A stretch of DNA of 40,503 nt from Sphingomonas xinjiangensis (GTDB lineage Bacteria; Pseudomonadota; Alphaproteobacteria; Sphingomonadales; Sphingomonadaceae), in NCBI RefSeq assembly GCF_014199255.1, contig NZ_JACIJF010000021.1, positions 1 to 40,503 on the forward strand, in the 5' to 3' direction. A program made the position numbers and the translations under genes. Below the pieces are notes generated by a model, which did not search any database, had not been told where the DNA came from, and saw only the letters and a list, made by a program, of their open reading frames with translations. This document shows positions 1-8,855 of this stretch, one piece after another; the stretch's first letter is position 1, and each line of letters opens with the position of its first letter.

Positions 1-165
1 TCGCTTCCCAATCCACCACACCGGTGCCCTTGCGGCAGCGGAGAGTAGCCTTCGCCTGTTGACTCAGGCCGCGATAGAGAAGCCGCCCTTCCGCTTCCGC
101 CCAAAGTCAGTCATTCCCGCGTTGTAATTCGCTGCCTATAAGCGGACATCGGTGGAGGAGGCGAA

Positions 166-585
166 ATGGTCAGGATCAGCTCGAAGATGCTGCTTGCAAC
201 GGCCATCGTCAGCCCGTTCATCGCCAGCGTTCCTGCAAGAGCGCAGCATATGAATGCCGCGGAGGCGCCGTGTCGATCTGCAGGCAGCGGCGCTGAGTTT
301 GCGGGTTGCCTCAGCATAGCGGCTAAGGACGCCGATATCGCTCTCAACGAGGCAAGCCGACGGATTCTATCTGTCTTGAGCCCTCAAGCCCGACAAGAGT
401 TTGAGGATGCGCAGCGCACGTGGCGCAACTATCGGGACCTAGCATGTGCTGCTGAGCGGAATCTCTATGATGGGGGCACCGGCGGCAACGCAGCCTATCC
501 CGCCTGCTTGGAAGCAGTGACCCGCCATCGCATTGTGGACCTCAAAGCAGCTTACTGGTGGAAGGTCGAAAAGTTCGGCGGCTAA
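166..585 (+). CDS. Secreted LprI-like (DUF1311) protein
   Basis: Encodes 139 residues with a Sec-type signal peptide (hydrophobic stretch about residues 8-22, cleavage near PARAQ). The mature part has spaced cysteines (CRSAG, GCLSIA, CAAERN, YPACLEA) and the W-R-x-Y-R-D-x-x-C pattern typical of the LprI / DUF1311 family. That family includes lysozyme inhibitors and many periplasmic proteins of unknown role, so the exact function is open. The start is supported by a strong GGAGGAGG ribosome site just upstream of the ATG. The gene converges on the next gene, which is on the minus strand. Confidence 0.8.
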   Translation: MVRISSKMLLATAIVSPFIASVPARAQHMNAAEAPCRSAGSGAEFAGCLSIAAKDADIALNEASRRILSVLSPQARQEFEDAQRTWRNYRDLACAAERNLYDGGTGGNAAYPACLEAVTRHRIVDLKAAYWWKVEKFGG

Positions 586-626
586 CGCCCCAGAACTGGT
601 CATAGCCGACACCAAGTGACGTTCCG

Positions 627-645
627 ATTACCGGACATCGGTAAT
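627..645. repeat. Perfect inverted repeat between convergent genes
   Basis: ATTACCG and CGGTAAT form a 7-bp perfect stem around the 5-base loop GACAT. It sits on the stop codon of the minus-strand gene and 42 bases past the stop of the plus-strand gene, so it could act as a shared transcription end. No clear T-run follows on either strand. Confidence 0.4.
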
Positions 646-1029
646 GCGATCGCGATCGAAATCCACGATCATCTGCTTACCTTGGTCAGAACCGCTGACA
701 GGCCCATAGAACCGGAGTTGAGCCACCTGGCCTGCGATGCAGTAGACGTCCACGCTAGAGGCAGCTCCGAAAGCCGTCACAGCGCGGTTAAGACGGATCG
801 CATCCACCTGCGGCACGCGTTTACCCGCAATGCTGACCTCGACGGACTGATACGAGCGCTGCGTGAGCGTTCCCGCATGCGTCGTTTTTCGCACCACAAT
901 GTCTTGCCGCCCACATCTGCCTGTAGTCATCTGCTCGCTTCTCTGCGCCGGGTACGGGTGCGAGCCGGAACCAGCCGGCGGAGAAGGTGGGGACGCCATC
1001 TGGAGCAGCAACGCCGTCGCGACAATCAT
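628..1029 (-). CDS. Small exported hypothetical protein
   Basis: Encodes 133 residues. A short hydrophobic N-terminus (MIVATALLLQMA) followed by a Pro/Ser-rich stretch suggests export or lipid-free anchoring. The remainder contains two cysteines (GRCGRQ, VYCIAG) and alternating hydrophobic strands that suggest a small beta-rich periplasmic domain. I do not recognise the family. The reading is preferred over the overlapping plus-strand frame because an AGGAG ribosome site lies 8 bases before the ATG and the composition is protein-like. It is convergent with the LprI-like gene. No function is assigned. Confidence 0.6.
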   Translation of the reverse strand: MIVATALLLQMASPPSPPAGSGSHPYPAQRSEQMTTGRCGRQDIVVRKTTHAGTLTQRSYQSVEVSIAGKRVPQVDAIRLNRAVTAFGAASSVDVYCIAGQVAQLRFYGPVSGSDQGKQMIVDFDRDRITDVR

Positions 1030-1458
1030 CGATGGATCTCCTAATCAGCCAAACGTTGCAGCGTCGCTGGTCGAAAGCAATGTCCGTTTAGCAGCGTTAT
1101 TTCCCGTAAGCCGCCGTTCCGCTCCCCACCCAAACGTCGCCATAAAGCTAGCTTCGGGCGTGACCCGAAAGCGGACGCAGACGGTCGCGGGCTAAACGCT
1201 TACGCGGAGGCGAGAAGGCGCCGTTTACGAAAGCACGGTTCAGACCGGACGCTTACCAGCCAGCGGTTCTCGGGCCGTATTGGCATCCTGATTCTATGAG
1301 TCAGGAAAACCGCGAAGGAAAGCACATTCTTCCCTGTTTGTTGCGGCTCCGTACCGCCCCCGTTCTCGCCGCTTATCCACAAGTTAGGGGGGGGCGGGCT
1401 TGACCGAAGGCTCGCGCTAACGGAACATTAGGAGAACAGAAGGAGTCTTAGAACCACG
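1030..1458. other. Intergenic region with degenerate TCCGCTT repeats
   Basis: No convincing gene. The stretch holds several GTCCG / CGGAC words (about 1082, 1172 and 1241) and a TTCGGG-CGTGA-CCCGAA hairpin (1153-1169). These resemble the palindrome at 12089-12125. The 3' end carries the LexA box and leader of the mutasome operon. Confidence 0.4.
1423..1437 (+). promoter_or_regulatory. LexA (SOS) box of the imuA operon
   Basis: GAAC-ATTAGGA-GAAC is the reverse complement of GTTC-N7-GTTC, the LexA site known in Alphaproteobacteria. It ends 21 bases before the imuA start. The position directly in front of an imuA-imuB-dnaE2 operon, a classic SOS target, makes chance occurrence unlikely. Confidence 0.85.
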
Positions 1459-2220
1459 ATGTCCGCCGCCCTCGATTCCCGCGCGCCTAGCATAGCGCAT
1501 CTGCGCTCGATCGCTGCGCCAGCAGCCGATTATCGCGTGCTGCCCTTTGGGGTAGGCGAGATCGATAGCCGGCTCGGGGCAGGGGGACTGCGGGCCGGAG
1601 GGCTTCATGAGGCCACGGCCCGCAGCGCCTCGCTGGTCGACGACGCGGCAACAACGCTGTTCCTGGCAGGTATCGCCGCGCGAGAGGCTGCAAACACCGG
1701 CGCTCCGGTGCTGTGGGCGAGCTGCCGCGCAGATCTATACGCGCCTGGCCTGGCCCAAGCCGGTCTACCCCCGGCCAACGTCATCCATGCTCAGCCGCGT
1801 GACGATGCTGCGCTGCTTGCCGTGATCGAAGACGCGGTACGTGACGGGACTCCTTCGGTGATCGTCGCAGAGGCGAGCAAGGTTCCGATGGTTGCCACAC
1901 GCCGCCTGCAGCTGGTGGCGACAGAATCCGACATGCCGGTGCTGTTGCTTCGCCGTCGGCGTGGCCGCGACCAGGATCCGCTTGCCGAGCCATCTGCGGC
2001 ATGGACGCGCTGGCGGATCGGCACTGCGCCTTCAGAGCGATTGCGTGTCGCGAGTGTCGGCAGGCCTCGGTGGGCTGTTGAGCTGACTCGTCAGCGTGGC
2101 GGCGCTCCCTTTTCTCTGATTGTGGAGAGCAGCGATGAGACGGGTCGTCTCGCTGTTCCTGCCGAATTTGGCCGTCGAGCGGCTGAGACGGTTGGAACGG
2201 CCCGCTACTCGGCTGCCTGA
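1459..2220 (+). CDS. imuA: ImuA, RecA-like mutasome protein
   Basis: Encodes 253 residues and is the first gene of the damage-inducible mutagenesis cassette. ImuA proteins have a degenerate RecA/SulA-like fold. Here residues about 30-110 (FGVGEIDSRLGAGGLRAGGLHE, then a hydrophobic strand ending in VLWASCR) match the family layout without a functional Walker A lysine. ImuA helps assemble ImuB and DnaE2 at blocked forks. The start lies 21 bases after a LexA box with an AGAAGGAG-type leader. The 3' end overlaps imuB by 86 bases, so translation is probably coupled. Identification rests on the motif pattern and on its place in front of imuB-dnaE2. Confidence 0.88.
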   Translation: MSAALDSRAPSIAHLRSIAAPAADYRVLPFGVGEIDSRLGAGGLRAGGLHEATARSASLVDDAATTLFLAGIAAREAANTGAPVLWASCRADLYAPGLAQAGLPPANVIHAQPRDDAALLAVIEDAVRDGTPSVIVAEASKVPMVATRRLQLVATESDMPVLLLRRRRGRDQDPLAEPSAAWTRWRIGTAPSERLRVASVGRPRWAVELTRQRGGAPFSLIVESSDETGRLAVPAEFGRRAAETVGTARYSAA

Positions 2221-3922
2221 GCGGCCAGCTCTCCAGCTTCCCGTCGACGATGATCCTGGTGCCTGCTCCGTTCCTCGTGGCGGTGGCTGGCGACCTGGCG
2301 CGCGCTGGGCACGAGGGGGTACATCTTCGCGGCAAGACGTCGAGGCACAGATCGCCTCGCTGCCGACACATGCGCAGCCTCTCATGCGTGAGCTTGGCCG
2401 GCGCTCGGAGGCCGCTAGTCATCCTTTCAAAGGTGCGGCGAATGCCGTCCCCCCGAAGGCGATCGCAGCACCCCCGGCAGTCGAGTATGCCCCGTTGGCT
2501 CTGGTGGGCAACGTCGGTCGCCGTGAGGAGGTTGTTGCCGCCTGCAGCGCAGCCATCGCGCTCGGCATCCACCCCGGAATGGCCGCTACGCATGCTCGCG
2601 CACTGGTGTCCGATCTCGACTTCCGCCCTGCCGAGCCTGAGGCAGACGCGGCGCTGCTGGACCGCCTGGCGCTGCTTGCGGTCCGGCGCTGGTCGCCGAT
2701 CGCGGCGGGGACGCCGCCGGATGGCATCTGGATCGACCTAACCGGGTGCGAGCATCTGCACGGCGGCGAGGAGCGGTTTTGCCGCCGATTGCTCGCATTC
2801 TGCCGCCGAGCTGGATTTACCGCTCGCGTTGCTGTGGCCGACACCGCCGGCGCCGCGCATGCGCTGGCGAGGTTCGGGCCTTCCGACATCATCCGGGTTG
2901 AACCCGGCGCAACGGCGCAGGCTATTGCTCCCCTGCCAATTGCTTCCCTGCGGCTAGCACCAACAGCGCTGGTGGCAGCGCGCAAGTTCGGGTTCGAGCG
3001 CGTCGCGGATCTCCTGCCTGTCGCCAGAGGGCCGCTTGCACGACGCTTGGGTCTGCCAGCGATCACTCGCCTCGATCAGGCGCTTGGCGCAGTAGCTGAG
3101 CCGATAACCCCCCGCGAGGATGCCGAAGTCCCTCACGTGGAGCGGCGCCTCCTTGAGCCGATTGGGACGGCAGAGGCCATCGAGCAGGTCATGGCCGACT
3201 TGCTCCGCGACCTGGCAGAGGTTCTGCAGGCGCGCGGGCTCGGAGCGCGATCACTGCGTCTGACCGGCTTGCGCATTGATGGCGGAGAGCAAACCGTGGC
3301 GGTTGGCACCTCACGTCCTACGCGTGAGGTCTCACACCTTCTGCGCCTGTTGAAGCTGCGCATCGAGCGCATCGATCCCGGCTTGGGGCTAGAGCAATTC
3401 TCCCTGGTCGCTCCTCACACCGAGCTCCTCGATGCAGCGGACTTGGGCGCGGTACTTGCCGGCGAAACCTTGGTGCGAGATCCGTCACGTTTGGTGGACG
3501 TGATCGCCGGAAGGATCGGGCCTAGCTCTGTCTTCCGGGTGGTTCCCCTGGAGAGCCACGTACCAGAGCGAGCGGCAACGCGCTCCGACCCCGTTGAGGC
3601 AACGGGGAGTTGGCCACGCTGGGAACGCCCCATACGGCTGTTTGCGCGAGCCGAGCCGCTTTTCGGGGTCATGGCACTAATGCCCGACCAACCCCCCAGA
3701 CGCTTCGAGTGGCGCGGCAAGCCCCACAAGGTTGTGGCTGCTGATGGGCCTGAGCGCATCCATGGCGAATGGTGGCGCCGTGACGCGGAAACGTGGGCCG
3801 TTCGGGACTATTACCGCGTCGAGGATGAAGAGGGTGGCCGCTACTGGGTTTTCAGGCGTGGCGACGGCGTTGAAGGCCACACCGGGGATTTGACCTGGTG
3901 GATGCACGGCATCTTCGCATGA
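2135..3922 (+). CDS. imuB: ImuB, Y-family-like non-catalytic polymerase hub
   Basis: Encodes 595 residues from the ATG at 2135, which gives the family start MRRVVSLFLPNLAVERLRR and has GGAGAG 4 bases upstream. An in-frame ATG at 2120 is less likely. The protein has a Y-family fold (WIDLTGCEHLHGGEE, AVADTAGAAHALARFG, then a helix-hairpin-helix region LLPVARGPLARRLGLP). It lacks the N-terminal DxD-type catalytic acids, as known for ImuB, which serves as the bridge to the beta clamp. The QFSLVAP segment near residue 420 may be the clamp-binding motif (inference). Its TGA overlaps the dnaE2 ATG as ATGA. Confidence 0.92.
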   Translation: MRRVVSLFLPNLAVERLRRLERPATRLPERPALQLPVDDDPGACSVPRGGGWRPGARWARGGTSSRQDVEAQIASLPTHAQPLMRELGRRSEAASHPFKGAANAVPPKAIAAPPAVEYAPLALVGNVGRREEVVAACSAAIALGIHPGMAATHARALVSDLDFRPAEPEADAALLDRLALLAVRRWSPIAAGTPPDGIWIDLTGCEHLHGGEERFCRRLLAFCRRAGFTARVAVADTAGAAHALARFGPSDIIRVEPGATAQAIAPLPIASLRLAPTALVAARKFGFERVADLLPVARGPLARRLGLPAITRLDQALGAVAEPITPREDAEVPHVERRLLEPIGTAEAIEQVMADLLRDLAEVLQARGLGARSLRLTGLRIDGGEQTVAVGTSRPTREVSHLLRLLKLRIERIDPGLGLEQFSLVAPHTELLDAADLGAVLAGETLVRDPSRLVDVIAGRIGPSSVFRVVPLESHVPERAATRSDPVEATGSWPRWERPIRLFARAEPLFGVMALMPDQPPRRFEWRGKPHKVVAADGPERIHGEWWRRDAETWAVRDYYRVEDEEGGRYWVFRRGDGVEGHTGDLTWWMHGIFA

Positions 3923-6900
3923 GCCGGTATGTCGAGCTTCAGGTGCTCACCCACTTCTCGCTGCTGCGCGGCGCGTCCGGCCCTGACGAACTGTTCGCTG
4001 CGGCGGCTCTCCAGGGATACCCGGCCATCGGGATCAGCGACATCGGCACCGTCGCCGGTGTTGTGCGAGCCTGGGAAGCGCAGAAGGCCACCGGCGTTCG
4101 CTCGATTGCCGGTACGCGGGTTGAGCTGTCCTGCGGCCGTCGCCTGCTGCTCTATCCTACCGATCGTCCAGCTTGGTCGCGCATCACAAGGCTTCTGACC
4201 GTCGGCAAGAAGCGGGCAGGAAAGGGCGGCTGCCTCCTCCATTGGAACGAGCTTCAGCCCTGGTCGGAAGGCGTGATTGCGATCCTGCTTCCCCATGAGG
4301 CCGACGAGGAGAACCTCGCGGCACTGTCGGACCTTAAGAAGATCTACGGGCGGCGTGGCTATATGGCGTTGTTTCAGCGCCGGCGCCCCAACGACACCGT
4401 GCGGATCGATGCGCTAGCGCGGCAGGCCGGCGGGGCAGGCGTCCGCGCTGTGGTTACAGGCGACGTGCTATACCACGCCCCTGAGGCTCGCCTGCTGCAG
4501 GATGTGGTGACGGCGGTTCGCGAGAAGTGCACGGTCGATGAACTAGGCTATCGGCGTGAGGTCAACGCCGACCGAGCATTGAAGCCGCCCGAAGAGATGG
4601 TGCGGCGGTTCGGCGCCTATCCCGATGCGCTGCAAGCCAGCGTGGACATCGCCCGCCTCTGCACCTTTGACCTTGGCGAGCTCGCCTATCAGTATCCGCA
4701 CGAGCGGGTGATCGAGGGCCTCAGCGCCCAAGAGGCCTTGGAGCAGCTGGCTTCCGACGCGGTTACCCGCATGTTCGACGGCGGCGAGGTGCCGACGGCC
4801 TATTGCAATCAGATCGCCCATGAGCTCAAGCTGATCGCTGAGCTTGGGTATGCGCCGTACTTCCTGACGGTGAACGCAATTGTGCGCGAAGCGCGCCGGC
4901 GCGGCATCCTGTGCCAGGGGCGGGGATCGGCCGCCAACTCTTGCGTCTGCTTCGTGCTGGGGATCACCTCGATCGACCCGATCAAGCACGAGCTGCTGTT
5001 CGAGCGCTTCGTGTCAGGCGAGCGGCGAGAGCCACCAGACATCGACGTCGATTTCGAACACGAGCGCCGCGAAGAGATCATCCAGTGGATCTACGAGACC
5101 TATGGACGTAATCGCTCCGCGCTGACGGCAGTGGTTACCCGCTACCGAGCACGTGGCGCGGTTCGGGATGTCGGCAAGGCTCTTGGCCTGCCGGAGGACC
5201 TGACGTCCTCGCTGGCGGGGCTGGTGTGGGGTTGGTCCGCCGAAGGCGTGGGCGAGAAGCAGGTCGAGGAGCTCAACCTCGACATCGCCGATCGTCGTCT
5301 TCGCCTGACGCTGGACCTTGCCCGCAAGCTGATCGGCGTGCCCCGCCACATGAGCCAGCACCCGGGGGGCTTTGTCCTCACCCATGATCGCCTTGATGAT
5401 CTGGTGCCGATCGAGCCTGCAGCGATGGAAGATCGCCAGATCATCGAGTGGGACAAGGATGACATCGATGCGCTGAAGTTCATGAAGGTCGACGTCTTGG
5501 GGCTGGGCATGCTCGGCTGCATGAACCGCGCCTTCAACATGCTCGAGCAGGACAAGGGCATCCGCATCGGGCTTGCCGACCTGCAGGACGATGATCCCGC
5601 GGTCTACGCCATGATCCAGAAGGCTGACACGCTCGGCACCTTCCAGATCGAAAGCCGCGCGCAGATGTCGATGCTGCCGCGCATGAAGCCGCGGCGCTTC
5701 TACGATCTAGTAATCCAGGTTGCCATCGTGCGTCCCGGCCCAATTCAGGGCGACATGGTTCACCCTTATCTGCGCCGGCGCGAGGGGCTGGAAAAGCCCG
5801 AGTATCCGCGCCCTGAGCTTAGAGCGGTATTGGAGAAGACGCTGGGCGTGCCGCTCTTCCAGGAGCAGGCGATGAAAGTGGCGATCGTGGGCGCGGGCTT
5901 TACGCCGGCAGAGGCCGATCAGCTGCGCCGAGCCATGGCGACGTTCAAGTTCACCGGCGGGGTGTCGCATTTCTCAGAAAAGCTCATCGAAGGCATGGTG
6001 GCGCGTCAGTACCCGCGAGAGTTCGCTGAGCGGACCTTCCGCCAGCTCGAAGGTTTCGGCTCCTATGGGTTTCCCGAGAGCCACGCCGCCTCTTTCGCCA
6101 AGATCTCCTACGCCTCGTCGTGGATGAAGCATCACCACCCTGACGTGTTCTGTGCCGCGCTGATGAACGCGCAGCCAATGGGCTTCTACGCGCCGGCACA
6201 GATCGTGCGTGATGCTCGCGAGCATGGCGTTGATGTTCGGCCTCCTTGTGTGAACGCAAGCCGGTGGGATTGCACGCTTGAGCCAACCGGCGCGCGCTAC
6301 CTCGCCGTGCGGCTTGGTCTGCGGCAGATCCGCGGTCTCTCCAACGCCGATGGCGCCAAGATCGTCGGCGCACGCAGCACCACGCCGTTCAAATCCGTCG
6401 AGGATGTCTGGCGTCGATCAGGGGTGCAGCGCGCCGCGATTGAGAAGCTGGCTGATGGAGACGCCTTCCACGCCTTTGGCGCCGATCGCCGGCAGGGGCT
6501 CTGGAAGGTGAGGGGCTTGGGCGAGGCGCCCCTGCCTCTCTTCGCTGCCGCCGACCGCTCGGCCGAGACCTTCAGCGCGGAGGGGATCGAGCCGGGTGTC
6601 GCGCTGCGGCCCCTGACAGACGGCCGTGAAGTTATCGAGGACTATCGCTCGCTCCAGCTCTCGCTTCGAGCGCACCCTCTGACGTTCGTGCGAGATGAGC
6701 TGACGCGCAGCGGTGTGACCAAGTGCGCCGACCTCGCCAACATTCGGGACGGCCGACGTGTGGAAGTCGCTGGCATCATTCTTGTCCGCCAGAAGCCCGG
6801 CTCCGCCAAGGGCGTGCTGTTCATCACCATCGAGGATGAGACAGGGATCGCCAACGGCATCCTGTGGCCCGACCGTTTCGAAGCGCAGCGCCGCACCGTC

Positions 6901-7185
6901 ATGTCCGCCTCAATGATCGGAATGAAGGGGATCGTCCAGAAAGAAGGCGAGGTGATCCACGTCATCTGCGAGAAGATCATCGACCATGGCGCTCTGCTCC
7001 ACCGCATCGGCGGCATGTCGTTCCCGCATCGAACCGGCAGAGGCGACGCAGGTCAGCATCCAGGATCGCCCGACCAGCGCGACAAGACCTGGAGCCCTGA
7101 ACCTCGCAACTGCTACTGGCCGCCTCATGCAGACGGCATGGATCCCGAAGAAGTCGTGCGGTTCAAGTCGCATGACTTCCATTGA
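3919..7185 (+). CDS. dnaE2: Error-prone DNA polymerase DnaE2
   Basis: Encodes 1088 residues, the usual length for DnaE2 (ImuC), the C-family translesion polymerase of the mutasome. An N-terminal PHP domain begins VELQVLTHFSLLRGAS, with the metal-binding HxH altered as in the family. The polymerase core carries the catalytic PDIDVDFE near residue 373 and MKVDVLGLG near residue 523. A C-terminal OB-type region (VEVAGIILVRQKPGSAKG) follows at about residues 950-1020. The ATG at 3919 overlaps the imuB stop (ATGA). A longer in-frame start at 3898 lies inside imuB and is unlikely. The gene appears intact and works with ImuA and ImuB under LexA control. Confidence 0.96.
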   Translation: MSRYVELQVLTHFSLLRGASGPDELFAAAALQGYPAIGISDIGTVAGVVRAWEAQKATGVRSIAGTRVELSCGRRLLLYPTDRPAWSRITRLLTVGKKRAGKGGCLLHWNELQPWSEGVIAILLPHEADEENLAALSDLKKIYGRRGYMALFQRRRPNDTVRIDALARQAGGAGVRAVVTGDVLYHAPEARLLQDVVTAVREKCTVDELGYRREVNADRALKPPEEMVRRFGAYPDALQASVDIARLCTFDLGELAYQYPHERVIEGLSAQEALEQLASDAVTRMFDGGEVPTAYCNQIAHELKLIAELGYAPYFLTVNAIVREARRRGILCQGRGSAANSCVCFVLGITSIDPIKHELLFERFVSGERREPPDIDVDFEHERREEIIQWIYETYGRNRSALTAVVTRYRARGAVRDVGKALGLPEDLTSSLAGLVWGWSAEGVGEKQVEELNLDIADRRLRLTLDLARKLIGVPRHMSQHPGGFVLTHDRLDDLVPIEPAAMEDRQIIEWDKDDIDALKFMKVDVLGLGMLGCMNRAFNMLEQDKGIRIGLADLQDDDPAVYAMIQKADTLGTFQIESRAQMSMLPRMKPRRFYDLVIQVAIVRPGPIQGDMVHPYLRRREGLEKPEYPRPELRAVLEKTLGVPLFQEQAMKVAIVGAGFTPAEADQLRRAMATFKFTGGVSHFSEKLIEGMVARQYPREFAERTFRQLEGFGSYGFPESHAASFAKISYASSWMKHHHPDVFCAALMNAQPMGFYAPAQIVRDAREHGVDVRPPCVNASRWDCTLEPTGARYLAVRLGLRQIRGLSNADGAKIVGARSTTPFKSVEDVWRRSGVQRAAIEKLADGDAFHAFGADRRQGLWKVRGLGEAPLPLFAAADRSAETFSAEGIEPGVALRPLTDGREVIEDYRSLQLSLRAHPLTFVRDELTRSGVTKCADLANIRDGRRVEVAGIILVRQKPGSAKGVLFITIEDETGIANGILWPDRFEAQRRTVMSASMIGMKGIVQKEGEVIHVICEKIIDHGALLHRIGGMSFPHRTGRGDAGQHPGSPDQRDKTWSPEPRNCYWPPHADGMDPEEVVRFKSHDFH

Positions 7186-7188
7186 TTC

Positions 7189-7476
7189 ATGGCGAAGCTC
7201 CATCGCCATCAGCGCGTCGTGATCGCGCTCTCCGTCCACATCCTTCGCTCAGGCGTTACGCGCTCGGGAGACAGCCGCGTCGACGGCGTTGAGGTCCGGC
7301 TCGCCTTGCGCTGCCTGTTGCCGCATTGTCCGGAACGCTGGCCGCTCGAGCTTTACTGGGACGCTGCCCAGCAGGAGAACGAGATCGGTCGGGCTCAAGG
7401 CGTCACTGCCGCGTTCAACGGCATTGTCCGGCAGCTGCGGCGCGCTGGATGCTATGAGGAAGTAACGCCGTCATGA
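7189..7476 (+). CDS. Small hypothetical protein downstream of dnaE2
   Basis: Encodes 95 residues beginning MAKLHRHQRVVIALS, with the start only 3 bases after the dnaE2 stop and no good ribosome site, so translation probably depends on coupling. The middle (RCLLPHCPERWPLELYW) has two cysteines and an aromatic-rich stretch. No membrane segment or signal peptide is seen, so it is likely cytoplasmic. I cannot name the family. Its position makes it a likely fourth member of the SOS transcript. Whether it contributes to mutagenesis is unknown. Confidence 0.65.
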   Translation: MAKLHRHQRVVIALSVHILRSGVTRSGDSRVDGVEVRLALRCLLPHCPERWPLELYWDAAQQENEIGRAQGVTAAFNGIVRQLRRAGCYEEVTPS

Positions 7477-7509
7477 TCTGGTCGACGGAAGCGATGAGAC
7501 CAGGTGGCG

Positions 7510-7740
7510 GTGGCTGATAGCACATACTCCACTCTGACGGAGTGGGCTGAGGATCGCGCGGACATGCTCATCGTCTGCAAATGCGGTCGGACGATCAACG
7601 TTCCGTTGGACAAGATCCTCGCACGTTTCCAGTATGCTGAGAACGTCACGCTAGCTGCAGCACCCCTACGCTGCAGCTCGTGCAGGAGGCGCGGTCACGC
7701 GACGGTTAAACCGGTGTCTGTGCTTCGCCCTTGGATATAG
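7510..7740 (+). CDS. Small putative zinc-ribbon protein
   Basis: Encodes 76 residues from the GTG at 7510 (MADSTYSTLTEW), chosen because AGG lies 5 bases upstream. Another GTG two codons earlier is possible. Cysteine pairs CKC (about residue 25) and CSSC (about residue 56) suggest a four-cysteine metal-binding ribbon. The gene follows 33 bases after the previous small gene and could be the last gene of the SOS transcript. No named function is supported. Confidence 0.6.
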   Translation: MADSTYSTLTEWAEDRADMLIVCKCGRTINVPLDKILARFQYAENVTLAAAPLRCSSCRRRGHATVKPVSVLRPWI

Positions 7741-7823
7741 CACCGAACTGCTCCTCCCGAGATAAATCGCACCGCTACCGCACAATTCTCGAAGTTAACC
7801 CGTGATATGAGCTTAGCTAAAAC

Positions 7824-8185
7824 TTAGCTGCTTTCCCGATCCTGCTCTACTCCGGCGATGGACCGCAACCAATCAGGATTTGTAAGGCAGTAGATTTGGC
7901 AGGTACGTCTCGGGTGACGACACTTCCCGCTCCGATCGTTCCCGATGATTATTCCCTTGCAGGATAATCGCACCGCCTCCAATACGAACGTTGGGGGTCC
8001 GCTGATCGGGCGCGCGAACTCGAGCATGTCAGCGTGCGAAACAGGATCACGCTGATTGTCTGGAGTGGCAATTCGAACGCCGTTGCCAGTCTGCGTTCCC
8101 GCGCCAATTCGCATCTCGACCACGTCAAGAATGATGCAGCCGAAGTCGAAAAACGCTGCATCTCAGACAAGTCGTCTTCTCAGTC
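7824..8185 (-). pseudogene. Decayed maltose O-acetyltransferase-type gene
   Basis: Three reading frames on the minus strand must be joined to recover one protein. The first piece reads FFDFGCIILDVVEMRIGAG with NGVRIATPDNQRDP and DMLEFARPIS. The second is NVRIGGGAIILQG. The third is GTIGAGSVVTRDVPA, and the end is NPDWLRSI. In order these match the hexapeptide-repeat (left-handed beta-helix) acetyltransferases of the Maa/NodL type, including the IGAGSVVTRDVPA signature. At least three frameshifts lie within about 350 bases, and the N-terminal domain is missing. The gene is therefore dead, not a sequencing slip. Confidence 0.75.
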
Positions 8186-8408
8186 GCGATCCGCGCTGTC
8201 GCTGTCGATTAAGCGAGTTCGACTGGGTAATCGGCTCTCGGACCACCTCAAGGTGACCTCAGCTCCTCGGGCCGGGGGGCCGGCCTTATTCAGGCGTCGG
8301 CATTCCCAATGTTCGTGCTGCTGGGACTTTCGCGCGAGCGTTTTGATCCGTCGCGACGCCATGCCTGAAAGCACGTGAATCCTGGTGCACGTTGAATTCC
8401 TAATTCGA

Positions 8409-8855
8409 CTAGCATGAGGCACAGCGCCAGGACCCCCGCTGCAAACCTCCATCCGCCCGCCGAAGACACCGCTTGGTTGCGAAGGACTCTGCGGCCGCTA
8501 AACGCCACCCCTGTCCGAATCGTAAATAGCCTTCGACGATCAACACCGAGCCGATGACGAACAGCAGCACCGAAAACAGCTTCATGAACCGAAGTGTGCT
8601 CACGTCGCTGAAGGCGAAGGTAGCCACGAGGACTGGGGTGAGCACCCCGTATGTCGTGTAGCCAAAGTCGAGCACGCTGCGGATGCGCGACACGCCCGCG
8701 TGGCGTATGCTTGGAACCCTGATGATCGGCCGGTAGGAGGGATTACAATTGCGAAGCCGAGTGTCAGCCCGCCAACCGAGCAGCGGCGACAAGCAACAGG
8801 GACACATCGGCCAACGGCGGCGGAATCGTGCGTTCATGCTTGGCCGCTCTGGCAA
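8409..8855 (-). pseudogene. Decayed small membrane-protein gene
   Basis: An open frame covers this stretch, but membrane segments appear in alternating frames. PLADVSLLLVAAARLAG is in one frame, GGLTLGFAIVIPPTG in another, then DFGYTTYGVLTPVLVATFAF and FSVLLFVIGSVLIVEGYLRF in the main frame. GWRFAAGVLALCLMLVELG (from 8290-8508) is again shifted. The pattern suggests a four- to five-helix membrane protein broken by several frameshifts. The family is not recognised. It may extend downstream to about 8350. Confidence 0.45.

Noticed and set aside
85..125. CTGACTTT-like word near the window start, on the minus strand, as a sixth copy of the dispersed element
   Set aside because: Only the AATG...CTGACTTT part matches; the CGTATGTCGC core and hairpin are absent.
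616..1044. 142-codon plus-strand frame opposite the small exported-protein gene
   Set aside because: Arg/His-rich without a ribosome site; the minus-strand frame has a good AGGAG site, an export-like N-terminus and protein-like composition.
7949..8378. Plus- and minus-strand open frames overlapping the acetyltransferase remains
   Set aside because: They are shadows of the decayed gene; no independent motif or start signal.
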